Positions 23,862 to 32,932 of a DNA stretch of 44,730 bases are shown in pieces. The stretch's first letter is position 1. Every line of letters begins with the position of its first letter. Below the pieces are notes generated by a model. The model saw only the letters and a program-made list of their open reading frames with translations. It had not been told where the DNA came from and searched no databases. This stretch comes from Bacillota bacterium (GTDB taxonomy: Bacteria; Bacillota; Clostridia; Acetivibrionales; DSM-1351): positions 1-44,730 of the forward strand of contig JAEXOY010000029.1 of assembly GCA_023439045.1 (NCBI GenBank), in the 5' to 3' direction. The position numbers and the translations under genes were made by a program.

Positions 23862-26279
23862 ATGAAAAAGACAAAATTGTTAGATACAATTGCATACTGC
23901 ATTCTGACAATACTGATATCATATAGTCTGTGTCAGTCCATTTGGTCATCCTTCTGTATGACGGAATCGATTAGTACCGAGCTGTTGGGTATTGTCATAA
24001 TTATTTCTATTATGCTAATCCCCTTACTTTATAATAAAATCACCACACTAATAGGTTTATCAACTCTTTTTATCGGAGCAATAGCCTATTTGTTTTATCT
24101 CTCCTCCACCCTTGGAACTAGAGGCATTTTTAACTTCTTGGATAATTATACCTTTTGGATAATTGATACCGTAAACGGGTATCTATATGAGGATAGACTT
24201 TTCATTCTATTGACAGAGATTTTTATAGCATTGTTTGTAACATTATTAATATATATCTTTACTGTGAAATTCTTTAATATATACGTTATTGCTGTTTTTG
24301 GTTGTAGTTTGTTTCTAAGTCAAATAATACTTAATTATTTGGCTAACGAATTTAGTTTTTATTTATTCATTGGATCATTTATTTTATTCTATCTGTTTGA
24401 TGTGGCTAGAGTAAGAGCAAAAAAGTCCGGTTATAGCATAAAAAATAAAGTTTTATACTTAATCTATATTCTCCCTGTTTGTTTAATTACACTAATTGTT
24501 ACTAATACAATGTCTTTTAGCAAAACTCCTGTCGAATTTGCATGGCTGAATGATAGAATTACCAGTATTGAGAACTATTTCGCCGGTACTCGTATAGAAT
24601 CCTTTGATTCTTTCAGTCTATCAGGCGTTGGCTTTAACAGTAAGGGTGGCTTGCTTGGTGGAAATATAAATCCAGATAATATTCACGTAATGAATGTACG
24701 ATCATCCTATTCTAATATATATTTAAAGGCGTACTCTCCCATACTTTATGATGGCAGACAATGGTATAATACCAATTCCGACTATGTTTCAGTTGATAAT
24801 GAGAAAAATATCTATGGTGTTAAGGAAATAAGCGATGACGTTGAAGAATACAAGCTTGGGGCATTTACTAGAAAAACACCAATTTCTGGTTTATCTATTT
24901 CTGGTTTAGATAACTCTGGTCCTAGCTATGAAGTAGATTCTGATATTGATATTACCTTTGTAAACATGAGGACCAGATCCATTTTTGTTCCTGCTAAAAC
25001 ACATGAAATAACATTTAAGCAAGCACAGCCATTGTTAAAAAATAATGAGGGTATTCTCCTTCTCCAAAAAGCAAAGGAAAAAGATTTCAAATATTCCGTA
25101 AATTACACAAATTTAAATCTTACTGATACAAATTTTATAGAGAGTATCAGAAAAAGCCACAGGGGTATGTATGCTGATTATAAGAAGTCAATCTCAACTA
25201 TCAATGTCAGATACGAAGGTGACACCAATGACCTAGACACACTTATTAAAAGGTCTGACAACATATACAATACCTATTTGACATTGCCTAATACCATTCC
25301 CCAAAGGGTTTATGACCTCGCTGAGCAAATAACAAAGAACTCCAAGAATGATTATGACAAAGCAAAGGCCATTGAGAATTATCTATCAACAAATTATGTA
25401 TATACCCTAAAACCGGGTAGAGTACCTCGTAATAAAGACTTTGTTGATTATTTTTTGTTTGATAACAAAAAGGGATACTGTACCTATTATGCTAGCTCTA
25501 TGGTTGTAATGCTTAGGAGCATTGGCATTCCAGCTAGATATGTTGAAGGTTATATTCTGCCTCCAACCGATAACAAAGGTATTTACAAGGTAACCTCAAA
25601 ACAAGCTCATGCATGGGTGGAGGTTTACTTTGAAGGTTTTGGCTGGATTCAGTTTGAACCCACCTCACCATTTGTAGCAAATATGTATGAAGGTACAAAT
25701 CAACCAGTTCGTATAGATTCCTCTATGTCAGGGACTAACTATGTAGATTATTTAGAAATGATAAAGAAATACGGAAATAAACAAAATGACTTTGATATTG
25801 TAACCGAACCCACAGATACTGAAGGTGATGACGATAATACCGCTTTAAAAACAATAATAGGTTTAATTGTAGAAGTTATTCTGGGTCTTGTCATACTCGC
25901 AACTAGAAATAAACTCAAGCATACCTTCATGTTCAAGAAATTACGAAAAGCTAACCCAAATAAGGCTGTATTAATGTCATTTGAATACATGTTCTCTATA
26001 CTTTCCATACAGGAATTGGCTATTAATGCTGCTGAGACCCCATCTCAATATGGCTTCAGGGTAGAAAAATTCCTTGACTTTAGGGGTAATTCCTCTAATA
26101 AAATTGACTTTAGTAAAGTAATGAACTATTTCATTACCGCTAGATACACTCAAAATGATTTATCAGAAGAAGAAAAACTAAGCGTAATAAACTGTATACA
26201 AGTCTTGCTAATAATAACAAAACAACGAATTGGTAAGAGAAAATACTATTTTATGAAGCTAATAAGAGGTAAGATTTAG
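23862..26279 (+). CDS. Membrane transglutaminase-like protein (TgpA-type)
   Basis: 805 residues. Five or six N-terminal membrane helices (about 10-215), a large extracytoplasmic region with the transglutaminase core (about 480-605), one more membrane helix (about 665-685) and a cytoplasmic C-terminal domain. Catalytic C540 lies in GYCTYYASS and H583 in AHAWVEVY; the third position, usually Asp, is E599 in FEPTSP. Third gene of the MoxR-DUF58-TgpA operon, a widespread cassette probably acting on envelope peptides or proteins. Substrate unknown. ATG four bases after the DUF58 stop. Confidence 0.9.
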   Translation: MKKTKLLDTIAYCILTILISYSLCQSIWSSFCMTESISTELLGIVIIISIMLIPLLYNKITTLIGLSTLFIGAIAYLFYLSSTLGTRGIFNFLDNYTFWIIDTVNGYLYEDRLFILLTEIFIALFVTLLIYIFTVKFFNIYVIAVFGCSLFLSQIILNYLANEFSFYLFIGSFILFYLFDVARVRAKKSGYSIKNKVLYLIYILPVCLITLIVTNTMSFSKTPVEFAWLNDRITSIENYFAGTRIESFDSFSLSGVGFNSKGGLLGGNINPDNIHVMNVRSSYSNIYLKAYSPILYDGRQWYNTNSDYVSVDNEKNIYGVKEISDDVEEYKLGAFTRKTPISGLSISGLDNSGPSYEVDSDIDITFVNMRTRSIFVPAKTHEITFKQAQPLLKNNEGILLLQKAKEKDFKYSVNYTNLNLTDTNFIESIRKSHRGMYADYKKSISTINVRYEGDTNDLDTLIKRSDNIYNTYLTLPNTIPQRVYDLAEQITKNSKNDYDKAKAIENYLSTNYVYTLKPGRVPRNKDFVDYFLFDNKKGYCTYYASSMVVMLRSIGIPARYVEGYILPPTDNKGIYKVTSKQAHAWVEVYFEGFGWIQFEPTSPFVANMYEGTNQPVRIDSSMSGTNYVDYLEMIKKYGNKQNDFDIVTEPTDTEGDDDNTALKTIIGLIVEVILGLVILATRNKLKHTFMFKKLRKANPNKAVLMSFEYMFSILSIQELAINAAETPSQYGFRVEKFLDFRGNSSNKIDFSKVMNYFITARYTQNDLSEEEKLSVINCIQVLLIITKQRIGKRKYYFMKLIRGKI

Positions 26280-26280
26280 T

Positions 26281-26307
26281 ATGAGGGCGTAGCCACTATG
26301 CCCTCAT
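26281..26307 (+). terminator. Strong hairpin right after the transglutaminase gene
   Basis: A 12-pair stem (ATGAGGGCGTAG / CTATGCCCTCAT, one G-U) with loop CCA begins one base past the stop codon. No U-run follows, so it may protect the mRNA end rather than stop transcription. Further on, a 38-base loop is enclosed by TGCCGCTA (26332-26339) and TAGCGGCA (26378-26385). Confidence 0.5.
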
Positions 26308-26494
26308 ATATCAACTGAAAGAAGTCTTTTCTGCCGCTAGCTTCAAGCGATTAGAATCAAGTGATTAGCATCAACGATAGCGGCAATCTAAAGCGTCAAA
26401 CGACATACGTAATCTATATTTCGCCGTGTCTTAATAGATATCATTTATGTGATATAATTATATTGATTTCTAATACAAAGAAAGGATTGATTAG

Positions 26495-27511
26495 ATGAGA
26501 GCGTTATTTATAGGTGGTACCGGCATTATAAGCTCGGCAATAACCCAGGTTTTGCACAAGTATGGATGGGATTTGTATCTGTTGAATCGAGGTAACAGAA
26601 ATGAAAGTCTACCAGAAGGTACAAAAATCTTAAAATGTGACATCAATGATGAAAATGCTGTTTCGGAGCTAATAAAAGAATTGCATTTTGATGTTGTTGC
26701 TGATTTTATTGCATTTACACCAGACCATATTGAGAGAGATATAAGGTTATTTAACGGAAAAACAAGTCAGTATATCTTCATTAGTTCAGCATCTGCTTAT
26801 CAGAAGCCGCTGTCACACTATAATATTACTGAATCTACCCCACTATCCAATCCATATTGGGAGTATTCGAGAAATAAGATAGCTTGTGAAGAAAGATTGA
26901 TGCAGGAATATCGTAATAATGGCTTCCCTATCACTATAGTTAGACCAAGCCATACCTATGATAACCGCAGGATTCCTCTAGGTGTACATGGATCAAATGG
27001 CAGTTGGCAGGTTGCAAAGAGAATGCTTGAGGGCAAACCAGTTATTATTCATGGTGATGGTTCTTCACTCTGGACCCTTACCCATAATACTGACTTTGCA
27101 AAAGGTTTTATCGGACTTATGGGTAACATACATGCTATTGGCGAAGCTATACATATTACTTCTGACGAAAGTCTAACGTGGAATCAAATATATCAGATAA
27201 TTGCCGATGCGCTTGGTGTTAAGCTAAAAGCAGTTCACATTTCTTCAGAGTTTTTAAGTATTTGTGGAAGCAAGTATGATTTTAACGGTTCACTTATCGG
27301 AGATAAATCAAATACCGTTGTATTTGATAATTCCAAGCTAAAAAGGCTGGTTCCTGGCTTTAATGCAACTATTAGGTTTGATCAAGGTATAAGGATGCTG
27401 CTGGATAATGTTTTAAGCAATCCTCATTTACAGCAAGCTGACCCTGACTTTGATGCATGGTGCGATAAGGTTATAAGTACATATCAAGGGGCATTAGAGA
27501 AACTACAGTAG
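26495..27511 (+). CDS. NAD-dependent epimerase/dehydratase family protein
   Basis: 338 residues, extended short-chain dehydrogenase fold. N-terminal nucleotide-binding motif FIGGTGIISSAI, an aspartate at the end of the acidic strand (KCDINDENAV), FISSASAYQ, and a variant catalytic region where YWEYSRNK replaces the plain YxxxK; RPSHTYD follows. This matches the subgroup related to isoflavone-reductase-like/epimerase proteins of unknown substrate. GAAAGG lies before the ATG. It is monocistronic: a promoter with extended -10 (TGATATAAT near 26451) and a terminator behind. Confidence 0.88.
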   Translation: MRALFIGGTGIISSAITQVLHKYGWDLYLLNRGNRNESLPEGTKILKCDINDENAVSELIKELHFDVVADFIAFTPDHIERDIRLFNGKTSQYIFISSASAYQKPLSHYNITESTPLSNPYWEYSRNKIACEERLMQEYRNNGFPITIVRPSHTYDNRRIPLGVHGSNGSWQVAKRMLEGKPVIIHGDGSSLWTLTHNTDFAKGFIGLMGNIHAIGEAIHITSDESLTWNQIYQIIADALGVKLKAVHISSEFLSICGSKYDFNGSLIGDKSNTVVFDNSKLKRLVPGFNATIRFDQGIRMLLDNVLSNPHLQQADPDFDAWCDKVISTYQGALEKLQ

Positions 27512-27587
27512 AACTACAATAGGAAAATAAAGTTAAAAGTATGATGTAAAATAGTCTAGTAAATAATAATGCCAAATCAAATATAAA

Positions 27588-27621
27588 GCGTATAACTCTC
27601 AGGTTATACGCCTTATTTATT
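27588..27621 (+). terminator. Terminator after the epimerase gene
   Basis: GCGTATAAC / GTTATACGC, a perfect 9-bp stem with a 6-base loop (27588-27611), followed by CTTATTTATT. It may also serve the convergent ACT-domain gene, whose stop is at 27666. Confidence 0.7.
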
Positions 27622-27665
27622 CAAAACTGATATATCATATAGCAAGAGAGCGGATAAATATCTTG

Positions 27666-28094
27666 TTAGTTATAAACCTCATTACACTCAAGAACCTTAA
27701 TGCCATTGGAAATAAGTACCTTAATAGCTGCATCTGCATTCTCTACTCTTAGAATAACAAACGCTTCATTTCCACACTTTCCAACGAAAGCATACATGTA
27801 CTCAATTCCAATTTTATTATCATTTAATATAATAAGTGCTTTTGATAGTCCTCCTGGTACGTCATCAACTCCAATAGCAATTACGTTGGTACAACTAACT
27901 GTGAATTCGTTTTCACAAAGTATCTTCTCCGCTTCCTCAGGTTTGTTCACAATTAGTCTGAGTATACCAAAGTCGGTTGTATCAGCGATTGACAATGCAC
28001 TGATGTTAATATTGTTGTCTGCTAAAGTTTTTGTAACATCAGCCAAACGGCCTGATTTGTTTTCAAGGAAAACTGAAATTTGTTTTACAAGCAT
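27666..28094 (-). CDS. Tandem ACT-domain protein
   Basis: 142 residues made of two ACT domains (about 1-68 and 70-140). The first starts VKQISVFLENKSGRLADVTK, the classical amino-acid-binding pattern; the second has IAIGVDDVPGGLSKAL. Such proteins are commonly encoded next to phenylacetate-CoA ligase and indolepyruvate oxidoreductase, and probably sense an aromatic amino acid. Last gene on the minus strand of the aryl-acid cluster, ending near the convergent terminator at 27588. Confidence 0.9.
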   Translation of the reverse strand: MLVKQISVFLENKSGRLADVTKTLADNNINISALSIADTTDFGILRLIVNKPEEAEKILCENEFTVSCTNVIAIGVDDVPGGLSKALIILNDNKIGIEYMYAFVGKCGNEAFVILRVENADAAIKVLISNGIKVLECNEVYN

Positions 28095-28120
28095 AGTCTC
28101 TACCTCCTATTATTTAGAGT

Positions 28121-28690
28121 TTATTTTTTAGTTTCTTCAAAAATATAGAATGGCTTAGTATCACTCTTTTTAAATACTCCTTTAAAGCTGTAATGATCAC
28201 CATAAACCGCAGGTGCTCCATCAACTGTTACTGTCATAAGTTCAACTCCAGGTATGTGCAAAACTGTACCTGCTAGAATATTTGTACAGGTTCTTCCACC
28301 AGCACTTCCCGCATTAAACTGCTTTACAGTATCGCTTGAGATATCAATAGTAATAGCTTTTGAAGCCTTATCAAGCAAAGCCTTTGAGATTTGCAGTCCA
28401 GCTGGTTCCAACACTGTATTTATTGCCTTTGTAAGGTCAGTATCAAATACACTTTTCTCAACTGAAATGTGTTTAATCTCTTTTGGGTTATCATAGTCAT
28501 TTGCATCAAAAAGATATAATTCCAAAGTCATACCCGTAAGGCTGACAGGGTTCGTACTAGAATCAGTAGTATTTGGCTTGGCCAGTGCTTCGGAACAATA
28601 ATCATTAATGTCATTAACAAGTAACACTACACATATTCCCAACACTACCAAACAAATAATAAAAGGAGTAAAAATCTTTAAATTCTTCAT
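28121..28690 (-). CDS. Membrane-anchored protein, possibly GerMN-like
   Basis: 189 residues: one N-terminal membrane helix (about 9-26), a short linker rich in S, T, N and P, and an extracytoplasmic domain (about 55-185). The sequence TLELYLFDAND and the late VELMTVTVDGAPA are suggestive of the GerMN (spore germination/sporulation) domain, but this is by eye only. It lies between paaK and the ACT-domain gene on the same strand, although its function seems unrelated. A perfect 12-bp palindrome TACCTTAAGGTA (28715-28726) lies upstream. Confidence 0.6.
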   Translation of the reverse strand: MKNLKIFTPFIICLVVLGICVVLLVNDINDYCSEALAKPNTTDSSTNPVSLTGMTLELYLFDANDYDNPKEIKHISVEKSVFDTDLTKAINTVLEPAGLQISKALLDKASKAITIDISSDTVKQFNAGSAGGRTCTNILAGTVLHIPGVELMTVTVDGAPAVYGDHYSFKGVFKKSDTKPFYIFEETKK

Positions 28691-28752
28691 AAGTTTCCCC
28701 CTGTAATAGCTATATACCTTAAGGTAATTAACAATAAAAGCTTGTATAAAGC

Positions 28753-30054
28753 TTAAACCTTTCTTTTATCAATAACCCTCTTTGCCTTGCCTTCACTTCT
28801 TTCAATAGTTTTAGGTTCAACTAGCTTAATCTTGGCACTTATTCCAAGAGTACTTTCAATTTCTTTTCTAATCTTTCTCTCTATATCTTCTAGTTTTTTA
28901 ACTTCATCCGAGAATAAGGCTGGTGTTATCTCAACTAGTATCTCCAGAGTATCTAAATTGTCTACTCTATCTACAATTAACATGTAGTGCGGTGCTGTTT
29001 CCCCAATTGCAAGCAATACGCTCTCAATCTGTGAAGGAAATACATTAACACCTCTGATTATTAGCATATCATCAGTTCTTCCGGTAACCTTTGTCATTCT
29101 AACCTCAGTACGTCCGCATTCACATACTTCGTAGTTGAGTGAAGAAATATCTCTGGTTCTGTATCTGATAAGTGGGAGACCTTCCTTTGTAATAGTAGTA
29201 AATACTATCTCTCCCTTTGAACCTGCTGGAAGTACTTCTTCTGTTTCAGGGTCAATTATTTCAGGAATAAAATGATCTTCTGGTATATGCATACCACATT
29301 GATGCATGCACTCACATGCAACACCAGGTCCAATTACTTCACTAAGGCCATAAATATCAATTGCCTTAAGACCCAGTCTTTCCTCTATTTCTCTTCTCAT
29401 ATTATCCGACCATGGCTCTGCACCAAATATGCCTGCTTTAAGGTTGAAGTCGCTAGGCTTCATGCCAAGCTCCGCCATTTCTTCAGCGAGATATAGTGCA
29501 TATGATGGTGTACAAGCAATATGAGTAGTTCCAAAGTCCTTCATTAATGCAAGCTGCAACTTTGTATTTCCTGAAGAGGTTGGAACAACAGTAGCCCCAA
29601 ACTTTTCACCACCATAGTGTGCTCCTAAGCCACCTGTAAACAAGCCATAACCATATGAAACCTGAAAAATAGACTCCTTGTCTGCACCTGCATTAGCAAG
29701 TGTTCTTGCCATAACCTCGGCCCAAACATCAATATCATTCTTTGTATAGCCGACAACAGTTTTCTTACCAGTAGTACCAGACGATGCATGAACTCTGATA
29801 ATCTCACTCATAGGCGCGGCGAACAGTCCAAAAGGATATGTATCTCTTAAGTCCTGCTTGTAGGTAAATGGTAGCAGTTTCAAATCATCAACAGATTTGA
29901 TATCCCCTGGTTCTAGACCCTTCTGCTTCATTTTTTCCCTGTATAGAGGTACATTATTGTATACCCTATTTACAGTCTTAATCAGTCTTTCTGACTGAAG
30001 CTTACGCATTTCCTCTCTGGACATGCATTCACATGCCTGATTCCAATACTTCAT
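28753..30054 (-). CDS. paaK: Phenylacetate-CoA ligase
   Basis: Activates phenylacetate or related aryl acids with CoA and ATP. 433 residues of the adenylate-forming family: the P-loop-like SSGTTGKKTVVGYT (near residue 95), YGLSEVIGPGVA, and C-terminal TGRTDDMLIIRGVNVFPSQIE. A cysteine cluster (ACECMHQCGMH) at about 245-255 is typical of PaaK proteins of anaerobes. The start is ATG at 30054 with GGGGGGC upstream. With iorA and iorB upstream it probably couples aryl-pyruvate oxidation to aryl-CoA turnover. Directly downstream is a GerMN-like gene, then an ACT-domain gene. Confidence 0.93.
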   Translation of the reverse strand: MKYWNQACECMSREEMRKLQSERLIKTVNRVYNNVPLYREKMKQKGLEPGDIKSVDDLKLLPFTYKQDLRDTYPFGLFAAPMSEIIRVHASSGTTGKKTVVGYTKNDIDVWAEVMARTLANAGADKESIFQVSYGYGLFTGGLGAHYGGEKFGATVVPTSSGNTKLQLALMKDFGTTHIACTPSYALYLAEEMAELGMKPSDFNLKAGIFGAEPWSDNMRREIEERLGLKAIDIYGLSEVIGPGVACECMHQCGMHIPEDHFIPEIIDPETEEVLPAGSKGEIVFTTITKEGLPLIRYRTRDISSLNYEVCECGRTEVRMTKVTGRTDDMLIIRGVNVFPSQIESVLLAIGETAPHYMLIVDRVDNLDTLEILVEITPALFSDEVKKLEDIERKIRKEIESTLGISAKIKLVEPKTIERSEGKAKRVIDKRKV

Positions 30055-30092
30055 AAAAAAGCCCCCCAATTTTGATATTTAGTTATTTTTAT

Positions 30093-30143
30093 AGCCAAAC
30101 ATCCCACCTAGGAATGGCTTTCAGGGTTTACGAAAACGCCCCA
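30093..30143 (-). promoter_or_regulatory. Possible structured leader of paaK
   Basis: On the minus strand two hairpins can be drawn upstream of paaK: GGG..TTT / AAACCC (30122-30142), then AGCC-ATTCC / GGGAT-GTTT-GGCT (30093-30119). The sequence is notably GC-richer than its surroundings. I could not match it to a named riboswitch. The remaining 30144-30295 is AT-rich with no gene seen. Confidence 0.3.
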
Positions 30144-30295
30144 CGCAAAAGCAATAGGCCAAAACAAATCATTTACATGTCAGTAAAAATACTAATAAAA
30201 TCTTTGGCATTTCATTTCAAATATCTAGTTTCAAATTAAACTATTCTAAATTAATATATTATAAATATCAAATCCCAAAATTCTTTTAATTAATA

Positions 30296-30868
30296 TTAAA
30301 AATAGTTGTATCCTGCTTCAAACGCCTTTATATTTATATCTAAAACCTTCTTTGGTACTACTTCATTGATTGCTTCTAGAAAAATTTCCTTTGAAATACC
30401 TGCTTGCTTAGCCATAACACCTAAAAGCACAATATTTACTGCTTTAATAGTTCCACACTGCTGTGCTATGCTAAGAGCATCAAGTGTAAGTACGCCATGC
30501 TTTTCTGTCAGCCCTTCTATTATATTTTCAGGGTACTTTGCCCTTCCAATAATTACAGGCATTGGATCAATTTTCTGGTCATTTATTATCATTTTACCAT
30601 CTTTTTGTAAATAATCAATCCATCTAAGTGCCTCAAGCTGTTCAAACGCAATAATTATATCTGCCTCACCCTTTTCAACTAAAGGGGAATATACTTTTTT
30701 GCCAAATTTTACGTAGGTTACAACACTTCCGCCTCTCTGAGACATTCCATGTACCTCAGATACTTTTACATCGAAATCTAGCTTTAGTGCAACATTACCC
30801 AGTATTCTACTGGCAAGCAGTGTTCCCTGCCCACCAACACCAACTATCATAAGATTTAATTTTTCCAT
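30296..30868 (-). CDS. iorB: Indolepyruvate:ferredoxin oxidoreductase, beta subunit
   Basis: Smaller subunit of the enzyme that oxidises aryl-pyruvates to aryl-acetyl-CoA, giving electrons to ferredoxin. 190 residues with the gamma-type 2-oxoacid oxidoreductase pattern: LMIVGVGGQGTLLASRILG at the N-terminus and SEVHGMSQRGGSVVTYVKFG. The start is ATG at 30868, behind AAAGGAATG. It is separated from iorA by about 190 bases occupied by a 59-bp tandem repeat. Confidence 0.94.
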   Translation of the reverse strand: MEKLNLMIVGVGGQGTLLASRILGNVALKLDFDVKVSEVHGMSQRGGSVVTYVKFGKKVYSPLVEKGEADIIIAFEQLEALRWIDYLQKDGKMIINDQKIDPMPVIIGRAKYPENIIEGLTEKHGVLTLDALSIAQQCGTIKAVNIVLLGVMAKQAGISKEIFLEAINEVVPKKVLDINIKAFEAGYNYF

Positions 30869-30904
30869 ATTATCATTCCTTTCTGTGTATGTGCTTCGCA
30901 CTCA

Positions 30905-31058
30905 AATATGCCTTGTCGCACATCCTATCAGCATTGCGCCATGTATATTTGCTACGTACAACTAATATGCCTTGTCGAACGCCCTATCTGCATTGTGCCA
31001 TGTATATTTGCCTCGTACAACAAATATACCTTGTCGCACATCCTATCTGCATAACTAC
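30905..31058. repeat. 59-bp tandem repeat, 2.6 copies, between iorA and iorB
   Basis: Units start at 30905, 30964 and 31023 (the last is partial, ending at the iorA stop). Shared pieces include AATATGCCTTGTCG, CCTATCTGCATTG and CCATGTATATTTGC. Within each unit and across its joint, GTATATTTG and CAAATATAC can pair, so transcripts would form a row of hairpins. Confidence 0.9.
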
Positions 31059-32782
31059 GCTTTTTCGATAGCACCAAAGTTACAAATCTTGGTGCACAGC
31101 TTACAACCAACACATAGTGCAGGATTAATTTGCAAACTGTCACCCTTGTCAACAATAGCAGGGCAGCCTATCTTCATACACATTCTGCACTTTTTGCACT
31201 TGTCAGTAATCTTCTGAACTCCTTCAAATTTAACATTCTTGAGCAATGCACAAGGTCTCTGTGAAATGATAACGGATGGTTCATCTGCAGCAGTTTCCTC
31301 TTTCACTACCTTTTCAAATTCCTTTATGTCAAATGGATCAACTACCTTAACTCTTTCTACTCCAACTGCCTTACAAAGCAATTCTAGATCAACCTGCTTT
31401 GTAGGCTCACCTTTTATCGTAAATCCAGTTGTTGGATTGTGCTGGTGTCCGGTCATACCAGTAATGGAATTATCCAGAATAATAACTGTAGAATTACCCT
31501 TGTTGTATACTATATCAATAAGTCCTGTAATACCAGAATGAATAAAGGTTGAATCGCCAATTACAGCCACTGTCTTTTTGCGGAATTCTGCGCCTCTTGC
31601 CATTTCCATACCGTGAGCAGCACTAACGCTAGCTCCCATACATACACAGGTATCCATACATTCATTAGGAGCTAAGGCACCAAGAGTATAGCAGCCAATA
31701 TCTCCACTAACATTGAGCTTCAGCTTCTTGAGTACATAATACATACCTCTGTGTGGACATCCAGGGCACATTACAGGAGGTCTTACCGGAATAGGGGCAG
31801 TAATCTCTGATGGTTTATCAAGTGTGACTCCAAACAGCTTTTGCGCTAAGAACTGTGAGCTGTACTCACCCATAACAGTTAATTTTTCTTTACCAATAAC
31901 ACTGATACCCATTTTCTTTATTTGATTTTCAAAGAATGGTTCTAATTCTTCTACTACGTAAAGGGTCTTTACTTTTTTTGCGAATTCTTCAATTAGCTTT
32001 TCAGGTATAGGATGAACCATACCAATTTTCAAAACTGATGCTTCAGGAGCAGCTTCCTTAACATACTGATAGCATACTCCACTAGTAATTACACCAATAT
32101 CGGTGCTGTTGTATTCAATAGTATTTAAATGACTAGTGTTACTGTATTCTCTGAGCTCTGCCATTCTCTTTTCGACAACAACATGTCTTTTTCTAGCCAT
32201 GGCAGGCATCATTACGTTCTTTTCTGGATTTTTTATGTATTCCTTGAGTTGAAAAGCTTCCTTTTCTGACAGTTCTACCACACTCTGTGAATGCGATACC
32301 CTGGTAGTAAGCCTCACTATGACAGGACAATCAAACTGCTCACTTATTTGGAATGCCTTTTTTACATAATCCTTACACTCTTGGCTATCCGCAGGTTCTA
32401 ACATTGGAACCTTTGAAGCTCTGGCATAAAATCTGCTATCCTGTTCATTCTGTGAACTGTGCATTCCAGGATCATCAGCAACCATTATTACAAGGCCACC
32501 ATTTACTCCTGAGTAAGATACTGTGAATAATGGGTCTGCAGCAACATTTAGCCCAACGTGCTTCATGGCACAAATTGACCGTGCGCCCACTATAGAAGCA
32601 CCAATTGCAACCTCCATTGCTACCTTCTCGTTTGGTGCCCATTCTGAATAAATATCATCATAAGTTGAAATGTACTCCGTAATCTCTGTACTTGGTGTAC
32701 CTGGATATGCAGAAGCAACTGTGCAGCCAGCTTCGTATGCACCCCTTGCAACAGCTTCATTGCCTAGCATGAGCTTTTTCAT
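31055..32782 (-). CDS. iorA: Indolepyruvate:ferredoxin oxidoreductase, alpha subunit
   Basis: Thiamine-diphosphate enzyme subunit, 575 residues, in usual order: N-terminal pyrimidine-binding domain (GNEAVARGAYEAGC, AYPGTPSTEI), the TPP-binding domain (GDIGCYTLGALAP, GDSTFIHSGITGL) and two C-terminal 4Fe-4S motifs (CKKCRMCMKIGCP and CVGCKLCTKICNFGA). Nutritionally it serves fermentation of aromatic amino acids. AAAGGAATG lies before the ATG at 32782. First gene of the iorA-iorB-paaK group. Confidence 0.95.
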   Translation of the reverse strand: MKKLMLGNEAVARGAYEAGCTVASAYPGTPSTEITEYISTYDDIYSEWAPNEKVAMEVAIGASIVGARSICAMKHVGLNVAADPLFTVSYSGVNGGLVIMVADDPGMHSSQNEQDSRFYARASKVPMLEPADSQECKDYVKKAFQISEQFDCPVIVRLTTRVSHSQSVVELSEKEAFQLKEYIKNPEKNVMMPAMARKRHVVVEKRMAELREYSNTSHLNTIEYNSTDIGVITSGVCYQYVKEAAPEASVLKIGMVHPIPEKLIEEFAKKVKTLYVVEELEPFFENQIKKMGISVIGKEKLTVMGEYSSQFLAQKLFGVTLDKPSEITAPIPVRPPVMCPGCPHRGMYYVLKKLKLNVSGDIGCYTLGALAPNECMDTCVCMGASVSAAHGMEMARGAEFRKKTVAVIGDSTFIHSGITGLIDIVYNKGNSTVIILDNSITGMTGHQHNPTTGFTIKGEPTKQVDLELLCKAVGVERVKVVDPFDIKEFEKVVKEETAADEPSVIISQRPCALLKNVKFEGVQKITDKCKKCRMCMKIGCPAIVDKGDSLQINPALCVGCKLCTKICNFGAIEKA

Positions 32783-32900
32783 CTATATATCATTCCTTTC
32801 GCTTCTTTAGCGGAAGAAAAGAGCTCTTAAGCTTCTAACCCCCGGCTATTTAATTATAAGTGTATATTCTTTAATATTATAAATTATAATGAAAACAAAG

Positions 32901-32932
32901 TAAATAAAAAAGCCTTGGTTTTAGCCAAGGCT
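32901..32932 (-). terminator. Terminator of the small orphan gene
   Basis: Minus strand AGCCTTGG / CCAAGGCT (32911-32932), perfect 8-bp stem with a 6-base loop, directly after the stop codon at 32933-32935 and followed by TTTTTTATTT. Confidence 0.9.

Noticed and set aside
26332..26385. Second terminator or mobile element end
   Set aside because: The 8-base arms are separated by 38 bases and not followed by a U-run or a known end; kept only as a note.
26495..27511. Assignment to a specific sugar epimerase
   Set aside because: The catalytic region varies from the standard YxxxK context and no sugar pathway genes are adjacent.
30093..30143. Cyclic-di-GMP, TPP or preQ1 riboswitch
   Set aside because: The conserved cores of these classes are not present. 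Only generic hairpins can be drawn.
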